Shown here in pieces: positions 6,070 to 8,327 of a stretch of DNA of 8,327 nt; position 1 is the stretch's first letter; each line of letters opens with the position of its first letter. Origin of the DNA: an uncultured Lachnospiraceae bacterium. Lineage in GTDB: Bacteria > Bacillota > Clostridia > Lachnospirales > Lachnospiraceae. The position numbers and the translations under genes are program-made. The notes under the pieces are model-generated. The model saw nothing but the letters and a program-made list of their open reading frames with translations. It ran no database searches and was not told the origin of the DNA. The stretch spans positions 5,374 to 13,700 of the forward strand of contig CAJOGB010000065.1 in the NCBI GenBank assembly GCA_905233835.1. Direction: 5' to 3'.

Positions 6070-6966
6070 ATGTCGTTAAAAACGGGACGAATATTAAAAG
6101 GAATTTCCGGATTTTACTACGTTTATGTGGTGGAATCCGGAATTTATGAATGTAAGGCAAAGGGTGCGTTTCGAAAAGAAAACGTAAAGCCTTTGGTGGG
6201 GGATGAAGTACGCATTCAGGTAATTTCCGAAGAGGAAATGAAGGGAAATGTGGAGGAAATTTTACCACGTTCCATGGAACTGTCCCGCCCAACCGTTGCC
6301 AATGTGGATCAGTCCTTAGTGATTTTTTCGGTAAAGGAACCGCAGATTAATCTTCGTTTGTTGGACAGCTTTCTTGTAAATATGGAAGAAAAACATCTTC
6401 CTACCGTGATTTGTTTTAATAAGGCGGAACTTGCTACAGAGGAAGAAAAAGAGGAATTAAAAAAGACCTATGAGTCTGCGGGATATACCGTGATTTTTTC
6501 TTCCATGAAAAAGGAGTATGGACTTGAAGAAATAAAGACGGTGTTGGAAGGAAAACTTACCACCGTGGCGGGACCTTCCGGAGTTGGAAAATCCACCATC
6601 ATAAACGCCTTGCAGTCGGAAGTAAAAATGGAAACCGACGGCATGATGAAAAAGATGGATTCCGGGAAGCAAACCACCAGACACAGTCAACTTATTCAAA
6701 TAAACGAGAATAGCTTTATCATGGATACGCCGGGCTTTGGCTCTGTGGATTTGCCAAAGGTGGAAGAAACGGAATTGGATGAATTTTTTCCGGAGATGCG
6801 GGAAGAAAAGTATGACTGTAAATTTGCGGGATGCGCACATTTAAAAGAACCGGACTGTGCCGTAAAGGAGAAACTGGCAACCGGAAATATCGCAAAAAGC
6901 CGTTATGAAAACTACACGGCATTTTATGAGGAATTAAAGGATTTAAGAAAACGGAGAAAACTATGA
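6070..6966 (+). CDS. rsgA: Ribosome small-subunit-dependent GTPase RsgA
   Basis: Circularly permuted GTPase that checks and releases factors during late 30S subunit maturation. N-terminal OB-fold about 1-70 (TGRILKGISGFYYVYV, PLVGDEVRI). The GTPase motifs come in the permuted order typical of the family: G4 FNKAE (116-120), G5 SSM (144-146), G1 GPSGVGKST (168-176), G2 region SGKQTTRH (198-205) and G3 DTPGFG (219-224). The C-terminal zinc site is Cys250, Cys255, His257 and Cys263. NKAE replaces the general NKxD, a variant common in RsgA and not a defect. 298 aa is normal. AGGAAG (6061-6066) lies close before the ATG. The last four bases overlap the rpe start as ATGA, indicating translational coupling. 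Confidence 0.96.
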   Translation: MSLKTGRILKGISGFYYVYVVESGIYECKAKGAFRKENVKPLVGDEVRIQVISEEEMKGNVEEILPRSMELSRPTVANVDQSLVIFSVKEPQINLRLLDSFLVNMEEKHLPTVICFNKAELATEEEKEELKKTYESAGYTVIFSSMKKEYGLEEIKTVLEGKLTTVAGPSGVGKSTIINALQSEVKMETDGMMKKMDSGKQTTRHSQLIQINENSFIMDTPGFGSVDLPKVEETELDEFFPEMREEKYDCKFAGCAHLKEPDCAVKEKLATGNIAKSRYENYTAFYEELKDLRKRRKL

Positions 6967-7610
6967 GTTGTTTATCACCTTCCATTTTAGCGGCGGATTT
7001 TGCAAACCTGGGACGAGACATTCGTATTGCAGACGAAGCCGGCGCACAGTATATTCACTTTGACGTGATGGACGGCGCTTTTGTAAATAACATTTCCTTC
7101 GGGATTCCGGTGTTAAAAAGTGTACGAAAGATTACGGACTGCGTGTTGGATGTACATTTGATGATTGAGCATCCGGAGCGATATGTTCATGAATTTGCGG
7201 AAGCGGGGGCCGATATCATTACGGTGCACGCGGAAGCTACCGACCATTTGGATGCGGTAATCGAGATGATCAAAAAGGAAAAAGTGATGGCGGGAGTTGC
7301 GCTAAATCCTTCCACACCTCTTTCCGAAATCGAATATATTTTGCCGAAGGTGGATATGGTTTTAATTATGAGTGTAAACCCGGGATTCGGCGGCCAGGCC
7401 TTTATTCCCTACTGTCTGGATAAGATTTCCGATTTAAGTCGCCTTTTGGATAAAAAGGGATTAAAGACGGATATCGAGGTAGACGGCGGTGTGACGCTCC
7501 AAAATGTTTCCGAAATCGTGGAAGCGGGAGCCAATATCATCGTAGCGGGAAGTGCCGTGTTTAATGGGGATATCGCAAAGAATGTATCCGATTTTTTGGA
7601 TTTAATCTAA
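6963..7610 (+). CDS. rpe: Ribulose-phosphate 3-epimerase
   Basis: Interconverts D-ribulose 5-phosphate and D-xylulose 5-phosphate in the pentose phosphate pathway; cytoplasmic TIM barrel with a divalent metal. Family motifs: LSPSILAADFANLG (4-17) with the active-site Ser, HFDVMDGAFVNN (32-43) with metal ligands His32 and Asp34, DVHLMIEHPERY (63-74) with His65, NPSTPL (115-120), MSVNPGFGGQAFIP (136-149) closing the phosphate-binding loop, EVDGGV (172-177) with catalytic Asp174, and VAGSAVF (194-200). 215 aa is the normal length. The start is fixed by the ATGA overlap with rsgA and by a weak GGAG at 6953-6956, 6 bases before the ATG. In many Firmicutes this gene follows rsgA and precedes a thiamine pyrophosphokinase gene. 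Here that gene is absent and an unrelated, separately promoted gene follows. Confidence 0.97.
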   Translation: MSCLSPSILAADFANLGRDIRIADEAGAQYIHFDVMDGAFVNNISFGIPVLKSVRKITDCVLDVHLMIEHPERYVHEFAEAGADIITVHAEATDHLDAVIEMIKKEKVMAGVALNPSTPLSEIEYILPKVDMVLIMSVNPGFGGQAFIPYCLDKISDLSRLLDKKGLKTDIEVDGGVTLQNVSEIVEAGANIIVAGSAVFNGDIAKNVSDFLDLI

Positions 7611-7626
7611 AAATTTGATAATTTCT

Positions 7627-7655
7627 TTGGAAAATTCAGATAAATTTGGTAAAAT
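7627..7655 (+). promoter_or_regulatory. Sigma-A-type promoter for the downstream EAL/HDOD gene
   Basis: A -35-like TTGGAA (7627-7632) is followed, after a 17-base spacer, by a -10-like TAAAAT (7650-7655) preceded by TGG, which makes an extended -10. Transcription would start near 7662, giving a short leader of about 30 bases before the ATG at 7691. Each hexamer differs from consensus by one or two bases. It lies in the only AT-rich intergenic gap of the right half of the window, so a separate transcription unit starts here. Confidence 0.65.
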
Positions 7656-7678
7656 ACTAATATATAAGGGTTTTTACT

Positions 7679-7685
7679 AGGAGGG
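7679..7685 (+). promoter_or_regulatory. Strong Shine-Dalgarno sequence for the gene at 7691
   Basis: AGGAGGG ends 5 bases before ATG 7691. It is the strongest ribosome-binding site in the window and fixes the start of the last gene. Confidence 0.8.
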
Positions 7686-7690
7686 AATAT

Positions 7691-8327
7691 ATGTTAGCTA
7701 CATTGATACCATTGTTTGACAAGAATATGATCGTTCGATCTTATTCCATTGTCGCACAAAGAGATGACCTTCTTCGTGATGCCATTAAGGGCAGCAGCGG
7801 ACGTTGGGATTCCGCTATGAGTGTAGAGGGAGTAGAAGTTCTGCAAAGCATGGGCTTAAAGACTTTAACGGACGACAGAGAAGTTTTTATCCCGGTATCG
7901 AATGTGTCTCTTTTTACAGATATTAAAGGCCAGGGTGCCAGCTCACCGGAAAAGGTGGTTTTAATCATTGACCACTATGTAGAGCCTACGGAAAAATACA
8001 TTGAACGTGTAAAGGCATTACGTGAGCAGGGATTTAGATTTGCGGCCAGGAATATTCCGCTAAATCAGGTAGGCGATTATAAGCCGATTATGGATAAGAT
8101 GGACTACGTGTTCTTAAATCACCATCAGGTGGATATTGAAAAGGCACGTCGTTTGTTCCATACGATTTTCCCGAATTTGAAGCTTTGCGCCGAGGATGTT
8201 TCCACTCCGGAAGAGTACGAGAAACTGGTTTCCATCGGTGGATTTGATTACTACGAAGGTGAGTTCTTCCGTATCCCGAAGAAGGGCCAGGATATCGAAC
8301 TTGCACCTATGAAGGTTACTTACCTTG
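7691..8327 (+). CDS. Degenerate EAL / HDOD-type signal transduction protein (YuxH-like), 3'-truncated
   Basis: The open frame runs from ATG 7691 to the window end without a stop (212 complete codons), so the C-terminus lies outside. It starts MLATLIPLFDKNMIVRSYSI and continues with PVSNVSLFTDI, KVVLIIDHYVEP, a YVFLNHHQVD segment, LKLCAEDVSTPEEYEKL and FDYYEGEFFRIP. This order of beta-strand motifs, and the YEGEFF signature in place of the YFQGYFF of EAL proteins, matches as I recall the N-terminal half of EAL-like proteins that carry a C-terminal HDOD domain. The EAL metal-binding residues are not evident, so c-di-GMP hydrolysis is unlikely and a regulatory or binding role is more probable. 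The HDOD part would lie beyond the window and was not seen. No signal peptide or membrane segment is visible. It has its own promoter and strong ribosome-binding site. Confidence 0.7.
   Translation, partial: MLATLIPLFDKNMIVRSYSIVAQRDDLLRDAIKGSSGRWDSAMSVEGVEVLQSMGLKTLTDDREVFIPVSNVSLFTDIKGQGASSPEKVVLIIDHYVEPTEKYIERVKALREQGFRFAARNIPLNQVGDYKPIMDKMDYVFLNHHQVDIEKARRLFHTIFPNLKLCAEDVSTPEEYEKLVSIGGFDYYEGEFFRIPKKGQDIELAPMKVTYL

Noticed and set aside
6416..6430. NKAE in RsgA as a damaged G4 motif
   Set aside because: Variation of the last position of NKxD is common in RsgA and the other GTPase motifs and zinc ligands are intact.
6457..6840. 127-codon antisense open frame opposite rsgA
   Set aside because: It lies entirely inside the conserved GTPase domain on the opposite strand, with no recognisable protein features.
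7611..7647. AT-only inverted repeat (AAATTT at both ends, AATTT/AAATT inside) after rpe as an intrinsic terminator
   Set aside because: The stem contains almost no G-C pairs and no U-run follows it. It overlaps the promoter region and is explained by AT-richness.

Overview
The window is an ordinary-looking stretch of a low-to-moderate G+C Gram-positive chromosome. The gene order fmt - rsmB - rlmN - PP2C phosphatase - PASTA kinase - rsgA - rpe is the classic Firmicutes translation/cell-wall-signalling cluster. The protein style, and an EAL/HDOD-like protein beginning MLATLIPLFD just downstream, point to the Clostridia, most likely a Lachnospiraceae relative (inferred from memory of the families, not from a search). 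No CRISPR array, tRNA, rRNA, phage gene or transposase is visible.

Layout. All genes are on the + strand. Bases 2-838 are the 3' part of fmt (formylates initiator Met-tRNA). Bases 842-2125 are rsmB (16S rRNA m5C methyltransferase). Bases 2113-2283 form a 171-bp non-coding element with long imperfect terminal inverted repeats and three internal hairpins. Its left end supplies the last codons and the stop of rsmB. Bases 2297-3294 are rlmN (23S rRNA/tRNA m2A methyltransferase). Its N-terminal part is broken by an apparent deletion of about 40 nt, so the 26 recognisable N-terminal codons are out of frame with an otherwise intact radical-SAM core that can start at 2386. Bases 3304-4047 encode the PP2C phosphatase, 4051-6060 the PASTA Ser/Thr kinase, 6070-6966 the ribosome GTPase RsgA and 6963-7610 ribulose-phosphate 3-epimerase (ATGA overlap with rsgA). 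After an 80-bp gap with a good sigma-A-type promoter, a new transcription unit starts at 7691 and runs off the end. It encodes the N-terminal part of a degenerate EAL/HDOD-type signalling protein.

How the genes fit together. fmt, rsmB, rlmN and rsgA all serve translation initiation, rRNA modification and 30S maturation. The phosphatase/kinase pair is a reversible Ser/Thr phosphorylation switch that senses peptidoglycan fragments through extracellular PASTA repeats. The short gaps (3, 9, 3 and 9 bp, and one overlap) suggest a single operon, interrupted only by the 171-bp element.

The most interesting part is 2110-2410: a MITE-like structured insertion between two co-transcribed rRNA methyltransferase genes. 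It has rewritten the end of one gene and lies immediately upstream of a deletion that breaks the start of the next. Everything else looks conventional.
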